Of a stretch of DNA of 64,000 nt, positions 47,743 to 57,882 are shown in pieces. The translations under genes and the position numbers were made by a program. Each line of letters starts with the position of its first letter. Position 1 is the stretch's first letter. The stretch comes from Psychromonas ossibalaenae ATCC BAA-1528 (GTDB lineage: Bacteria; Pseudomonadota; Gammaproteobacteria; Enterobacterales; Psychromonadaceae), in NCBI RefSeq assembly GCF_000381745.1, contig NZ_KB906971.1:62001-126000 (forward strand), in the 5' to 3' direction. The notes beneath the pieces were generated by a model. The model did not search any database. It was not told the origin of the DNA and worked only from the letters and a program-made list of their open reading frames with translations.

Positions 47743-49812
47743 ATGACGAATAACAATTTCTCTTCAACCGCATCGTTTCTTTGGTCGGTTGCTGACCTTC
47801 TGCGTGGTGATTTTAAGCAATCTCAATATGGTCGAATCATTCTCCCTTTTACACTATTAAGACGTTTAGAGTGTGTGCTTGAAGCCAGTAAACCAGATGT
47901 ATTAACCAAGTATGAAGCTGTAAAGGCGATGCCTTTTGAAGCGCAAGATAAACTACTGACACATTCAGCGCAATTAAGCTTTTATAATACCTCTAAAATG
48001 GACTTAAACCGCCTTGGTGAAACAGGTGTTGCCAGTAATTTAGAAAGTTATATACAGTCGTTCAGCCCTAACGCTCGTGAAATATTTGAACACTTTGATT
48101 TTTTCAATACCATCGACAAATTAGCAGAGGCAGATCTACTTTATAAAGTAGCTAAACGCTTTGCCACTACTGATCTACATCCAGAGGCAATTAGTAACTA
48201 TGGAATGGGCTTGGTGTTTGAAGAGTTAATCAGACGCTTTGCAGAAAGCTCTAATGAAACCGCTGGTGAACACTTTACACCAAGAGATATTGTCCGTTTA
48301 ACGACTTCATTAGTATTTAGTAACGATGATGATGCATTAACACAAGCAGGTTTAGTGCGCTCTATTTACGACCCAACAGCGGGAACAGGTGGCTTTTTAT
48401 CATCTGGTATGGAGTATCTGCACGAGCTTAACGAAAAAGCTTCTTTATCTGCTTTTGGTCAAGAGCTAAACCCAGAGTCTTACGCAATCTGTAAAGCGGA
48501 TATGCTAATTAAAGGGCAAAAGGTCGATAACATTAAGTTAGGTAATACCCTATCTAATGATCAACTACGCACCGATAAGTTTGACTATATGCTGTCTAAC
48601 CCTCCCTTTGGTGTAGATTGGAAGAAAATCCAAAAGTTCATCAATGACGAGCATAACGACAAAGGTTTTGAAGGTCGTTTTGGCGCAGGTTTACCACGAG
48701 TCTCTGACGGTTCATTACTATTCTTAATGCACCTTGTGAGCAAAATGCGAACTCTTTCCCCTCAAGACAAGAGCCAAGGCGGATCACGTATCGGTATTAT
48801 CTTGAACGGTTCTCCACTGTTTACGGGTGGTGCTGGTAGTGGCGAAAGTGAAATTAGACGTTACATTTTAGAAAATGATCTGTTAGAAGCGATTGTTGCC
48901 CTACCTACCGATATGTTCTACAACACAGGTATTGCGACTTATGTTTGGATTTTATCGTCTCACAAACCAGCTAATCGCAAGGGTAAGGTTCAGCTTATCA
49001 ATGCCTCAAAAGAGCGAGCTAAAACAGGCGGTCGTGGACGCAGTGGCGGTGGTGAAGTTGAAGGTAATGATGAAAATGTATTTTACTCAGCAATGCGTAA
49101 ATCACTAGGTAGTAAACGAAAAGAACTCACCGAAGAGAGTATTGAAACCATCGTTAAAACCTACGGGCAGTTTGTAGAAAACGACTTTAGTAAAATCTTT
49201 GATTATAAAGCGTTTGGCTACCGAAGAATAACCGTAGAACGTCCTTTAAAACTGGCTATTTTCCCGAAAGATGCACAACGTATTGAAGCGTTAACAGCGG
49301 ATAAACCTTGGGCTAAATTATCGGAGTCAGTGCAACAAGCCGTGCTTAGTGCGTTAGCTTCTTTCACAGAAGAAAAAATACTTTCCCGTGATCAATTCTT
49401 ATCTTCATTTACAGCAAAATTGAATGCAAGTCCTTTGCATAGCAAACTAACCGCAGGTCAGCAGAAACTCATCATCAAACATTTAAGTGAACAGGATGAT
49501 GAAGCTGAAACGTGCAAAACAAAAGGTAAGGTAGAAGCAAACCCAGATCTACGTGATAACGAGAATGTGCCTCTAACCGAAACCGTTGAAGATTATTTTA
49601 AACGTGAAGTATTACCGCACGTTCCTGATGCGTGGATTGATACCAAAAAGATCGATGAAAAAGATAAAGAAGTCGGTATTGTCGGTTATGAAATCCCGTT
49701 TAACCGTCATTTTTATGTGTATCAACCACCAAGATCATTAGAGGTAATTGATCAAGACTTGGATGCAGTATCGGCTGAAATTATGCAGTTATTAAATGAG
49801 GTGCATTCATAA
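47743..49812 (+). CDS. hsdM: HsdM, type I restriction-modification methyltransferase subunit
   Basis: 689 residues. N-terminal HsdM domain ([20 protein letters not shown]), SAM motif [11 protein letters not shown] near residue 209 and N6-adenine motif IV NPPFG near residue 285. The C-terminal tail is about 150-200 residues longer than E. coli HsdM, as in other long variants. It pairs with HsdS to methylate the site. First gene of a five-gene rightward operon; its stop overlaps the hsdS start. Confidence 0.95.
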   Translation: MTNNNFSSTASFLWSVADLLRGDFKQSQYGRIILPFTLLRRLECVLEASKPDVLTKYEAVKAMPFEAQDKLLTHSAQLSFYNTSKMDLNRLGETGVASNLESYIQSFSPNAREIFEHFDFFNTIDKLAEADLLYKVAKRFATTDLHPEAISNYGMGLVFEELIRRFAESSNETAGEHFTPRDIVRLTTSLVFSNDDDALTQAGLVRSIYDPTAGTGGFLSSGMEYLHELNEKASLSAFGQELNPESYAICKADMLIKGQKVDNIKLGNTLSNDQLRTDKFDYMLSNPPFGVDWKKIQKFINDEHNDKGFEGRFGAGLPRVSDGSLLFLMHLVSKMRTLSPQDKSQGGSRIGIILNGSPLFTGGAGSGESEIRRYILENDLLEAIVALPTDMFYNTGIATYVWILSSHKPANRKGKVQLINASKERAKTGGRGRSGGGEVEGNDENVFYSAMRKSLGSKRKELTEESIETIVKTYGQFVENDFSKIFDYKAFGYRRITVERPLKLAIFPKDAQRIEALTADKPWAKLSESVQQAVLSALASFTEEKILSRDQFLSSFTAKLNASPLHSKLTAGQQKLIIKHLSEQDDEAETCKTKGKVEANPDLRDNENVPLTETVEDYFKREVLPHVPDAWIDTKKIDEKDKEVGIVGYEIPFNRHFYVYQPPRSLEVIDQDLDAVSAEIMQLLNEVHS

Positions 49813-51158
49813 TGACAGGTCGTTATAAAAAATACCCCGAATACCTTGATTCAGGTATTGAGTGGCTAAAAGAAATGCCTGCTCATTGGAAGCTTGTTAA
49901 AGCCAAAAACATATTCAAAAGAGTTCAACGACCAGTTCAACCTGAGAATGGAATTATCACCGCATTTCGTGATGGTGAGGTAACTCTTCGAAGTAAACGA
50001 AGAACTGATGGATTTACTAATGCAGTTAAAGAAATTGGTTATCAAGGTGTTAGAAAAGGTGATCTTTTAGTTCACGCTATGGATGGATTTGCAGGGGCTA
50101 TCGGTATTAGCGACTCTGATGGTAAATGTTCACCAGTATGCTCAGTGTGCATTCCCTGGAATAAAGATTTGATCGATACAAGTTATTACGGTTACTTAGT
50201 TCGTCAACTTGCAGTAACTGATTATATTACTTCTTTAGCTAAAGGTATAAGAGAAAGATCTACTGAGTTCCGATACAGTGAGTTTTCAAACTTATTTTTA
50301 GCGGTGCCTTCTCAGGAAGAGCAACAAAATATCGCCAACTTTCTCGATCACGAAACAGCCAAGATCGACACCTTAATCACCAAGCAAGAAAAGCTGATTG
50401 AGCTGTTAAAAGAAAAACGCCAAGCGGTAATTTCTCACGCAGTGACCAAAGGGCTTAACCCCGATGCACCAATGAAGGATTCTGGTGTGGAATGGTTGGG
50501 TGAAGTGCCTGAGCATTGGGCGATTCCTAGAATAAAGCAAGTGGTTTCCACTCCAATTACAGATGGTCCACACGAAACACCAAAGTTTGTTGATCAAGGT
50601 GTTCCTTTTGTTTCCGCAGAAGCGGTTTCTAAAGGGGTTGTCAATTTCAATAAAATTAGAGGCTTTATTACAGAAAAGCAAAACGCTATTTACTCGATGA
50701 AATACTCCCCAAAAATATATGATATCTATATGGTAAAATCTGGTGCTACAACAGGCGTTACAGCAATCGTAGAAACGAATAAAATATTTAATATTTGGTC
50801 TCCCCTCGCTGTTATAAGAAGTAAAAATAGTATTCATCCTTACTTTGTCCTTAATTTTATGAGATCGCACGAGTTTCAAAAAGCTATTGAGTTAAATTGG
50901 AACTTTGGGACTCAGCAAAACATTGGTATGGGGGTTATAGGGAACTTACATATTGCTTGTCCTCCATTGAGTGAAGCCATTGAAATTGCAAGTTTTTTAA
51001 ATGATAAAATTGATAAATATAACAAAATCATTGAAAAAGCGAATAAAGGAATAAGTTTAATAAAAGAGCGCAAAATAGCCCTCATTTCCTCAGCAGTAAC
51101 AGGTAAAATTGACGTAAGAAACTACGAAGCAATTGAACAGGAATTATCAAATGGCTAA
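49812..51158 (+). CDS. hsdS: HsdS, type I restriction-modification specificity subunit
   Basis: 448 residues with the two-TRD layout. TRD1 starts at YLDSGIEWLKEMPAHWK and ends in the first conserved helix (FLDHETAKIDTLITKQEKLI), TRD2 starts MKDSGVEWLGEVPEHWA and ends FLNDKIDKYNKIIEKAN … ISLIKERK. The duplicated DSG(I/V)EWL start is typical. It sets the DNA target. The next gene starts eight bases before its stop. Confidence 0.95.
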   Translation: MTGRYKKYPEYLDSGIEWLKEMPAHWKLVKAKNIFKRVQRPVQPENGIITAFRDGEVTLRSKRRTDGFTNAVKEIGYQGVRKGDLLVHAMDGFAGAIGISDSDGKCSPVCSVCIPWNKDLIDTSYYGYLVRQLAVTDYITSLAKGIRERSTEFRYSEFSNLFLAVPSQEEQQNIANFLDHETAKIDTLITKQEKLIELLKEKRQAVISHAVTKGLNPDAPMKDSGVEWLGEVPEHWAIPRIKQVVSTPITDGPHETPKFVDQGVPFVSAEAVSKGVVNFNKIRGFITEKQNAIYSMKYSPKIYDIYMVKSGATTGVTAIVETNKIFNIWSPLAVIRSKNSIHPYFVLNFMRSHEFQKAIELNWNFGTQQNIGMGVIGNLHIACPPLSEAIEIASFLNDKIDKYNKIIEKANKGISLIKERKIALISSAVTGKIDVRNYEAIEQELSNG

Positions 51159-52155
51159 AAAAAATGAACGGACAATATTGTTTCTAGATTTGCACATTAA
51201 TACTAAAACAACTTCGCCTAAAATTAACGGATTAACTAACAAGTTTACTCTGACTGAAATATTTAAAAAAATTGAAGCTATTCGAGAAGCAAATAATGTC
51301 AATATGGTTCGTGGTTCAGGAGACAATAAAACAGAAGTCTATCTGGCTGATATTGAACAAGATATTGCAAATAACTGCTGGAAACTACTAATCAATGTTA
51401 CAGATACAACATTAGCTGACGAAGTTCACCGAAAAATTGGTGGCACTGATGACACTAGAAAGGTTAATGCTAAGCAAAATGGGGTAGGCACTGATTTTTC
51501 ATCACATATAATTATAAAATCAGATCCAGAAGGAAATGGAAGTTGGATAGTATTATATGAGCAGTCACCTGCTTTATCTGTCAAATTAGTTTCCAGCTAT
51601 TTAAATGAAATATTTAAGAGAATAGCGAAAGCAAATAAAGATGACTTTGAGACTGAACACCCTAAAAATATTGTAGATACCAAAGGGGTAGTAAAAAAGA
51701 TCAATACCTACTGTCATTGTCATTTTAATGGACATATTTCTAAACAATTTGAAGATGACCTAAATGGTGGTAGCTTGAAGTCATTAACTCTTATTACAGG
51801 GAAAATAGATAGTGTTGTCGGCTATGACGCTCAAAAGCACACAAGTGTAAAAGAAGTTCAACTACCAATTAAAATAGATAAAGATGAAATATTGAAAGCA
51901 GGTGGAAATTATAAGCTGATTGATCGGTTTAGAAATAATGATGCAAAAGCAATGAATATGGAGTCAATCAAAGTATCATTTAAAGATGATGGTGATGTTT
52001 CTCATACCGCAGAAATAGATACTACTACAGGACAATTAATCAATTCAGAAAAATATGTGAAAAAAGTTAAAATCATAGGCTTTGCAGATATTTTAACTAC
52101 TTCTGTAAACCTAATCTATAAACCAATCATCACTAAGATGCTAGAGCATATTTAA
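51151..52155 (+). CDS. Unknown soluble protein inserted in the hsd operon (RexA-like candidate)
   Basis: 334 residues from the ATG at 51151, which overlaps hsdS by eight bases and has AGGA upstream. No membrane segment. N-terminal alpha/beta region TILFLDLHINTK, then WKLLINVTDTTLADEVHRKI and IVLYEQSPALSVKLVSSYLN, a central EVQLPIKIDKDEI and a C-terminal VSFKDDGDVSHTAEIDTTTG. The order and spacing faintly parallel lambda RexA (a DNA-binding phage sensor) and the size also fits KwaB of Kiwa, but there is no diagnostic motif. It is tightly coupled to hsdS and to the membrane gene that follows, so it is not a random insertion. Confidence 0.7.
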   Translation: MAKKNERTILFLDLHINTKTTSPKINGLTNKFTLTEIFKKIEAIREANNVNMVRGSGDNKTEVYLADIEQDIANNCWKLLINVTDTTLADEVHRKIGGTDDTRKVNAKQNGVGTDFSSHIIIKSDPEGNGSWIVLYEQSPALSVKLVSSYLNEIFKRIAKANKDDFETEHPKNIVDTKGVVKKINTYCHCHFNGHISKQFEDDLNGGSLKSLTLITGKIDSVVGYDAQKHTSVKEVQLPIKIDKDEILKAGGNYKLIDRFRNNDAKAMNMESIKVSFKDDGDVSHTAEIDTTTGQLINSEKYVKKVKIIGFADILTTSVNLIYKPIITKMLEHI

Positions 52156-52157
52156 TT

Positions 52158-52730
52158 ATGACAAAATATGATGTGATAGCTTATCAGTTAACAAGACCTA
52201 TTTCATACTTGCTTCTTAAACATCCAGCAGGAAAGGTTTATAACTGGATAATTCCACTTATTCTGACAGCCATTAGCTTAACCATTCTGGTGCTTTTAGC
52301 TGAAATAGGCGATGTTATCGGTCAAAATGGTTTAGTTGAAAATCTAACTGATTTTGTGATTAGCCTCCCTGGTTTTCTAATTGCGGCCTTAGCCGCTATT
52401 GCTACTTTTAATCGACCAATAATCGATCAAGAAATGATTGATGCTCCAACTATTGATATTAAGGCTGGTAATACTGAGTTAGTAGATCAAGCATTAACAC
52501 GTAGAGACTTTCTTTTACGGTTATTCTCATTCTTGACTGTAGATAGTATATTCCTGATTATTTACGCAAAAATCGGATCAATTACATCTGTTCCAAGCTT
52601 TTTAGAAACTCAATATCATATCGCTGAATGGTTCTTCGCAGGTATATTTCTAACGATATTTTGGCAATTGCTCACCCTTTTGCTTTTTGGAATGTATTAC
52701 CTTTGCGAACGACTTAACTTAAATATATAG
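52158..52730 (+). CDS. Four-helix membrane protein inserted in the hsd operon (RexB/KwaA-like candidate)
   Basis: 190 residues with four predicted membrane helices: about 29-48 (WIIPLILTAISLTILVLLAE), 65-86 (FVISLPGFLIAALAAIATF), 117-141 (LRLFSFLTVDSIFLIIYAKI) and 157-181 (EWFFAGIFLTIFWQLLTLLL). There is a 30-residue cytoplasmic or periplasmic loop between helices 2 and 3. RexB (144 aa) and KwaA (about 200 aa) are also four-helix effectors paired with a soluble partner. Primary similarity is not evident by eye. It starts two bases after the preceding stop and ends eight bases before hsdR. Confidence 0.7.
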   Translation: MTKYDVIAYQLTRPISYLLLKHPAGKVYNWIIPLILTAISLTILVLLAEIGDVIGQNGLVENLTDFVISLPGFLIAALAAIATFNRPIIDQEMIDAPTIDIKAGNTELVDQALTRRDFLLRLFSFLTVDSIFLIIYAKIGSITSVPSFLETQYHIAEWFFAGIFLTIFWQLLTLLLFGMYYLCERLNLNI

Positions 52731-52738
52731 GATTATCA

Positions 52739-55700
52739 ATGACCGATAAATCTCAAGAAAGAATATTCCAAGATGATATTTTAGCGCAAATGCAAGCACA
52801 AGGCTGGTTGTTAGGTCAGTCGAACAGATACAACAAGCAATTAGCACTATACCCAGAAGATGTAATCGCTTTTGTTAAAAATACTCAGCCTGAACAGTGG
52901 GATAAATTATCTAAACACTACCCTGATACAGAGCGTAACCCAACCGCTACCACTGATGCATTGTTAAAATCTATCGAGCGAGATTTAAAAAATAAAGGCA
53001 CATTATGGGTATTGCGAAATACCGTTAAAGATCGTGGTGCAAAGTTTAACTTATGTAGTTTTAAACCCGATCATAATTTAAACCCTGATGCTACCGTTCG
53101 TTATGATAAGAATATTTTACGAGTCGTGCCTGAGCTGGTTTATTCGCCTAATGGTTATGATGGTCGATTAGATTTAACTCTATTTGTTAACGGGCTTCCT
53201 GTTGTTACCTGTGAATTAAAATCTGAGTTTAAGCAGTCGATTAATAATGCCAAAGTGCAATATATGAAGGACAGGCAACCAAAAGATCCTACGACTAAAA
53301 AGCCAGAGCCATTATTAACTTTTAAACGTGGCGCATTGGTTCACTTTGCGGTGAGTCAATATAATGTGGCAATGACTACACGTTTGGCAGGTAAAAAGAC
53401 GTTTTTCTTACCTTTTGATCAAGGCTCAAGTGAAGGCGGTCAAGGTAATGATACTCCAGTAAATGAAGATGAATACTCCACTGCTTACCTGTGGAACGAG
53501 ATATTTCAGAAAGATAATCTACTACTGATTTTAAGTCGTTATATTCACCTTGAAGTTAAAGATGAAGAGCAGTTAGACGGCTCAATTAAAGTGAAAGAAA
53601 CGATGATATTTCCTCGTTACCACCAATGGTCGGTCGTTTCTGAGTTAATTAAGACTGTTGATGCTGAAGGCACAGGTGAAAAATATTTAATTCAGCATAG
53701 TGCAGGCTCAGGCAAATCAAACTCTATTGCGTGGTTATCCCATCAACTTGCTTCAAAACACTATTACACAGACCACCCAGCCCTAAACAAACAGTCAGGT
53801 GATAAAGTCTTTGACTCTGTTATTGTTATTACTGATAGAACGGTGCTGGATAGTCAGTTACAAGATACGATTTATCAGTTTGACCATAACGAAGGAATGA
53901 TTGCCCGTGTTAACCGTGAGGAAGCACAAGGCAGTAAATCAAGCCAATTAGCAGGAGAGCTAAAAGCCAGCACTTCTATTATTATCGTCACTATTCAAAC
54001 CTTCCCACACGTTTTAGAAGCAATCCGTAAAGACTCTACCCTTGCAGGTAGAAGCTTTGCAGTTATTGCCGATGAAGCGCATTCAAGTCAAACAGGCACA
54101 ACCGCCCGTAAATTACGTGAAGTATTAATGTCTGAACAGCTTGAAGGTGATGAAGAGCTGGATAGCGAAGATATGTTGCGATTATCGCTTGAAGCTCGTA
54201 AAGGCTCAAACAACATTAGTTATTTTGCTTTTACAGCAACACCAAAAGCGAAAACCTTAGAGTTATTTGGACGAACACCAGATAAAGATGCACCAGCCAG
54301 CGATAGCAATAAACCTCTCCCCTTCCACGTTTATTCAATGCGCCAAGCTATTGAAGAGGGTTTTATCCTTGATGTGCTTCAAAACTACACCAGCTATCGA
54401 GTGGCTTACCAATTAGCGCACGATAACCCGCAAACGGATAAAGAGGTCGATAGTAAAAAAGCATCGTCCAAAATGGCTAAATGGGTAAGGTTACACCCTT
54501 ACAATATTGCTCAAAAAGTAGAAACAATTGTTGAACACTTTAATAGTAAAATTAAGCACCTACTAGGCGGTGAAGCAAAAGCAATGGTTGTTACCAGTAG
54601 TCGTTTAGAAGCGGTTCGCTACAAACTTGCTTTTGAAAAGTATGTTGAGCAAAAAGGCTATAACAATGTAAATGCAATGGTCGCTTTTTCGGGTGAAGTA
54701 AATGATCCTGATTTTCCTGATCAGCCTTTTACTGAAAACAATATGAACCCTAATCTGCGTGGTCGGGATATGCGTAAAGCATTTGATACTAATGATTATC
54801 AAGTGATGTTAGTTGCTAATAAGTTTCAGACAGGTTTTGATCAGCCCAAATTAGTCGCTATGTATGTTGATAAGCCACTTAAAGGCGTTGAATGTATTCA
54901 AACCTTATCAAGACTAAACCGCACCTACAAAGGTAAAGATAAAACCTTTGTGCTCGATTTTATCAATGAACCAGAAGATGTTTTGGCAGAGTTTAAAGTT
55001 TATTTTCAAACGGCTGAATTATCGGGCGTATCTGATCCTAATATCGTTTATGAAATTATGGACAAACTCGCAGAAGTTGGCATTTACCAATGGTTTGAAG
55101 TAGAAGCGTTTGTTGATGCTTATAACAGTAAACAAGCCAATCAAGCTAAACTGGCTAACCTGTGCAAAGCACCTGTTGAGCGTTTTACTGTTCGTTATAA
55201 AGAAGCAACACAGGTTTTACATTCAGCACAAGCCGAGCTTTCTAAAGCGAAGATTGAGCAAAACGATAAAAAAATAAAATATTGTGAAAATAGCGTAAAA
55301 CAAGCCAAAGAAGCACGAGACATTTTAGAAGTGTTTAAAAAGGATTTAATCTCTTTCTATCGCTATTATGAGTTTAGCTCGCAGATCGTTGATTTTAACG
55401 ATATGGAGCTAGAAAAGATGAGCATCTTTGCTAAACACTTACACCCTTTATTGCGTCTTGATGTGATTGAAGATGATGTGGACCTTTCTGATGTAGTAAT
55501 GACTCATTACCGTTTACACGAACAACGAGAAGCAGATTTACAGCTAGGGGTAAAAATTGGAGAAGAGCCAGCACCTTATTTAGCACCAAGCAAAGAAGGC
55601 TCTGGCGCTGTGCCTAAAGATCCTAAAACTGAGTTTCTTAATGAGATTATTGAACGTATGAATGATCTCTTTCTTGAAGATGGTTTATCTGAAAATGATA

Positions 55701-55963
55701 TGTTGAGCTACGCTCAAACGCTATTTGGCAAAGTTCAAGATGATGAAGTGACTATGGATCAGGTGAAAAATAACACCAAAGAACAAGCAATGCTCGGTCA
55801 GTTCCCTGAAGCGATACAAACCGCCATTATCGAGAGTATGGAAACGCATAATACGATGGCAATGAAAGCACTCTCTGATGATACGGTGAAGAACGGATTA
55901 GCCAGCATCATTTTTGATATGTTTATGAAAGGACTGAACAAAACCGAAGAAGCAACACGTTAA
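52739..55963 (+). CDS. hsdR: HsdR, type I restriction endonuclease subunit
   Basis: 1074 residues. N-terminal PD-(D/E)XK nuclease with GRLDLTLFVNGLPVVTCELKS (catalytic D and ExK near 146-161), SF2 motor with Walker A AGSGKSNS near 321, DEAH (ADEAHSSQTG) near 444, TATPKAKT motif III and QTLSRLNRTYKGKDKT motif VI. It translocates and cuts unmethylated DNA with HsdM and HsdS. All key motifs look intact. The terminator follows at 55972. Confidence 0.96.
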   Translation: MTDKSQERIFQDDILAQMQAQGWLLGQSNRYNKQLALYPEDVIAFVKNTQPEQWDKLSKHYPDTERNPTATTDALLKSIERDLKNKGTLWVLRNTVKDRGAKFNLCSFKPDHNLNPDATVRYDKNILRVVPELVYSPNGYDGRLDLTLFVNGLPVVTCELKSEFKQSINNAKVQYMKDRQPKDPTTKKPEPLLTFKRGALVHFAVSQYNVAMTTRLAGKKTFFLPFDQGSSEGGQGNDTPVNEDEYSTAYLWNEIFQKDNLLLILSRYIHLEVKDEEQLDGSIKVKETMIFPRYHQWSVVSELIKTVDAEGTGEKYLIQHSAGSGKSNSIAWLSHQLASKHYYTDHPALNKQSGDKVFDSVIVITDRTVLDSQLQDTIYQFDHNEGMIARVNREEAQGSKSSQLAGELKASTSIIIVTIQTFPHVLEAIRKDSTLAGRSFAVIADEAHSSQTGTTARKLREVLMSEQLEGDEELDSEDMLRLSLEARKGSNNISYFAFTATPKAKTLELFGRTPDKDAPASDSNKPLPFHVYSMRQAIEEGFILDVLQNYTSYRVAYQLAHDNPQTDKEVDSKKASSKMAKWVRLHPYNIAQKVETIVEHFNSKIKHLLGGEAKAMVVTSSRLEAVRYKLAFEKYVEQKGYNNVNAMVAFSGEVNDPDFPDQPFTENNMNPNLRGRDMRKAFDTNDYQVMLVANKFQTGFDQPKLVAMYVDKPLKGVECIQTLSRLNRTYKGKDKTFVLDFINEPEDVLAEFKVYFQTAELSGVSDPNIVYEIMDKLAEVGIYQWFEVEAFVDAYNSKQANQAKLANLCKAPVERFTVRYKEATQVLHSAQAELSKAKIEQNDKKIKYCENSVKQAKEARDILEVFKKDLISFYRYYEFSSQIVDFNDMELEKMSIFAKHLHPLLRLDVIEDDVDLSDVVMTHYRLHEQREADLQLGVKIGEEPAPYLAPSKEGSGAVPKDPKTEFLNEIIERMNDLFLEDGLSENDMLSYAQTLFGKVQDDEVTMDQVKNNTKEQAMLGQFPEAIQTAIIESMETHNTMAMKALSDDTVKNGLASIIFDMFMKGLNKTEEATR

Positions 55964-55971
55964 ATAGCTGT

Positions 55972-56020
55972 AATTGCGCTACCTTTCCTGTGTGTTTAGG
56001 TAGTGCAATTTTTCTATTTT
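55972..56020 (+). terminator. Terminator of the hsd operon
   Basis: AATTGCGCTACCT (55972-55984) pairs with AGGTAGTGCAATT (55998-56010), one mismatch, followed by TTTCTATTTT. Confidence 0.82.
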
Positions 56021-56158
56021 ATTACAGTAATAATTTTCAATTTTAAAAAATTAAAAATGGTAAATTAAGGGAAAAAAAGAACCGCTATATTGCAACAACT
56101 TGGAAAATATCCAATCAATGATACGACATAAGTAACCACCTCATAAAAGGAGTTACTT

Positions 56159-57586
56159 ATGAAAAACACAAGACCGAGAGTAGGACGCTCTACCGCAAAA
56201 ACAGACCAACAATCACAAATACTTGATAGATTATTCGATTATTTCTCTAAACCCAAAGGCGAAAAACCAACCTCTGACAGTGATGTGCAAGTGAGTTTTT
56301 ATCGCTCTGCGCTCAGTGCTTTGCCACATAATTTCCACGATAATGAATATAATGGTGTGAATATTATAATGCTACTTCAAGAAGTAGAGAGCAACGCAAC
56401 CAAAGTTCCAATTTACTCAACTTTCAAACAAGCTTCTGATTTACTTGAACAACATAAAGACCAGCTCCCACCTAAATCTGAAACATTCGATCCAGATAAG
56501 CCCCTTAAAGGCATTACACTTGATGCACAGGTCGTTAAATATCTCGAAACATATAAAAAAGATGGGGAGCTGATCAGCAAAAGTGTTTTTGACAAAGAAA
56601 CACGAGGTATGTCATTCACTCAAATGCGTGAAAATGGCTACCAGAAACGCAAAGGATTAAAGCCATACAAAGTTTTTCCAATAGAAAAAATCAAGCATTT
56701 ATTACCAGAGCAGTTCATTGAAGAGCGTGATTATTTTGCACGACAAGAAGAGTTAGAAAATAAAAAAATGTCACCTGAGATGGAGGATGTTGAGTTTGTA
56801 GAAAAAGCACAGTTAATCATTGATGCGATGGGTGTTCCAGTGGTTGAAAAAAATCAAGATAAAGCTTTCTATTCGCCTAAAAATGACTGTATTACTATTC
56901 CCCCAAGAAATAAATTTATATCAGACAAAGCATTCTTCGCTGTTATTCTGCACGAATTATCACATTCCACAGGTCATCCTAGTAGGCTAAATAGAAAACA
57001 AAATAATGCCTCTAATTCTAAAGCATATTTTTCAGAAGAATTGATTGCAGAGACAAGCACAATGTTCATTTGCTTAGATGAAGGACTTGAAACTTTCAAT
57101 GCACACGCATCTTATTTAGAGGGTTACGCTAGCCAATTTAAAGATCAGAAAAAAGCCTTATTAAGTATCTGTAAACAGGCAAAGGAAGCACAAAACTATA
57201 TCAGCCGTAAAGTGATGAAACATAAATTAGACTTGTCGATGCAATCTCCTTATAAAGTGCCTGAAAAGTTAGATTTTGAGCTTAAATTAGCAGACAAACA
57301 TACCGATGCATTAAATGATTACATTGTAAAAAGTGCCAATAATCACAGCCCACTGATACAATTAAAAAACCAAAAAATAATTGGTTACAATGAGTCTAAA
57401 GATGGGATTGAGGTTTTCACCCCAGATAAAAAAGTGGCGCTTACAGGTGTATCTAGCGCTATTGTTCAGCGAGAATTGGATAATTTAAAATTGCTACAGT
57501 CCATTATCCTTGATGTGTCTGTTGATAATAACGATGAAACCACTCCGACTAAAAACAGGTTAAAATCATCACGTTTATCAATGTGA
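56159..57586 (+). CDS. ArdC-family antirestriction protein (ssDNA-binding plus zincin domain)
   Basis: 475 residues. N-terminal ArdC-like region (NGVNIIMLLQEVESNATKVP, YSTFKQASDLL) is followed by a zincin metallopeptidase-like domain with HELSHSTGHPSRLNRK near residue 264, which holds HExxH, and ELIAETSTMFIC for the third ligand. ArdC proteins protect incoming plasmid DNA from type I restriction. The C-terminal 100 residues are unassigned. AAAAGGAG precedes the ATG. It sits directly after the hsd operon. Confidence 0.82.
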   Translation: MKNTRPRVGRSTAKTDQQSQILDRLFDYFSKPKGEKPTSDSDVQVSFYRSALSALPHNFHDNEYNGVNIIMLLQEVESNATKVPIYSTFKQASDLLEQHKDQLPPKSETFDPDKPLKGITLDAQVVKYLETYKKDGELISKSVFDKETRGMSFTQMRENGYQKRKGLKPYKVFPIEKIKHLLPEQFIEERDYFARQEELENKKMSPEMEDVEFVEKAQLIIDAMGVPVVEKNQDKAFYSPKNDCITIPPRNKFISDKAFFAVILHELSHSTGHPSRLNRKQNNASNSKAYFSEELIAETSTMFICLDEGLETFNAHASYLEGYASQFKDQKKALLSICKQAKEAQNYISRKVMKHKLDLSMQSPYKVPEKLDFELKLADKHTDALNDYIVKSANNHSPLIQLKNQKIIGYNESKDGIEVFTPDKKVALTGVSSAIVQRELDNLKLLQSIILDVSVDNNDETTPTKNRLKSSRLSM

Positions 57587-57607
57587 TTTTACCCAGCCCA
57601 GAACGAC

Positions 57608-57632
57608 AAAAAGCCCAAACGGGCTTCTTTGT
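57608..57632. terminator. Terminator between the ArdC gene and the leftward operon
   Basis: AAAAAGCCC-AAAC-GGGCTTCTTT stem between convergent genes; T and A runs on both sides. Confidence 0.8.
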
Positions 57633-57654
57633 ATCGAGTGACTGATAAATCTAA

Positions 57655-57882
57655 TTAAAAGTGTTTACTGAAAACGTGCCGACACTCAGGATATACTCTT
57701 TTTAAAATTGTCAGTGCAATAATGTAATTGTTAGCATCAAGCATTCTCAACTGATTTAATTGATACAGCTCATTGGTGTATAAACAGCGCACAAACTCTT
57801 GTAAACGAGGCTGTTCATCAACAATTGACGCTAATTCATCAATGCTTAAAGCTTGGATTTTATCTTCTAGTGCTTTATACAT
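57655..57882 (-). CDS. Hypothetical small protein, last gene of the leftward operon
   Basis: 75 residues from the ATG at 57882 (AAAGGGGGTC before it), starting MYKALEDKIQALSIDELASI. It overlaps the upstream stop by eight bases. Helical, acidic, no signal peptide or membrane segment, no family recognised. Confidence 0.6.
   Translation of the reverse strand: MYKALEDKIQALSIDELASIVDEQPRLQEFVRCLYTNELYQLNQLRMLDANNYIIALTILKRVYPECRHVFSKHF

Noticed and set aside
50406-50879. 157-aa ORF opposite hsdS
   Set aside because: Antisense to a clear HsdS gene.
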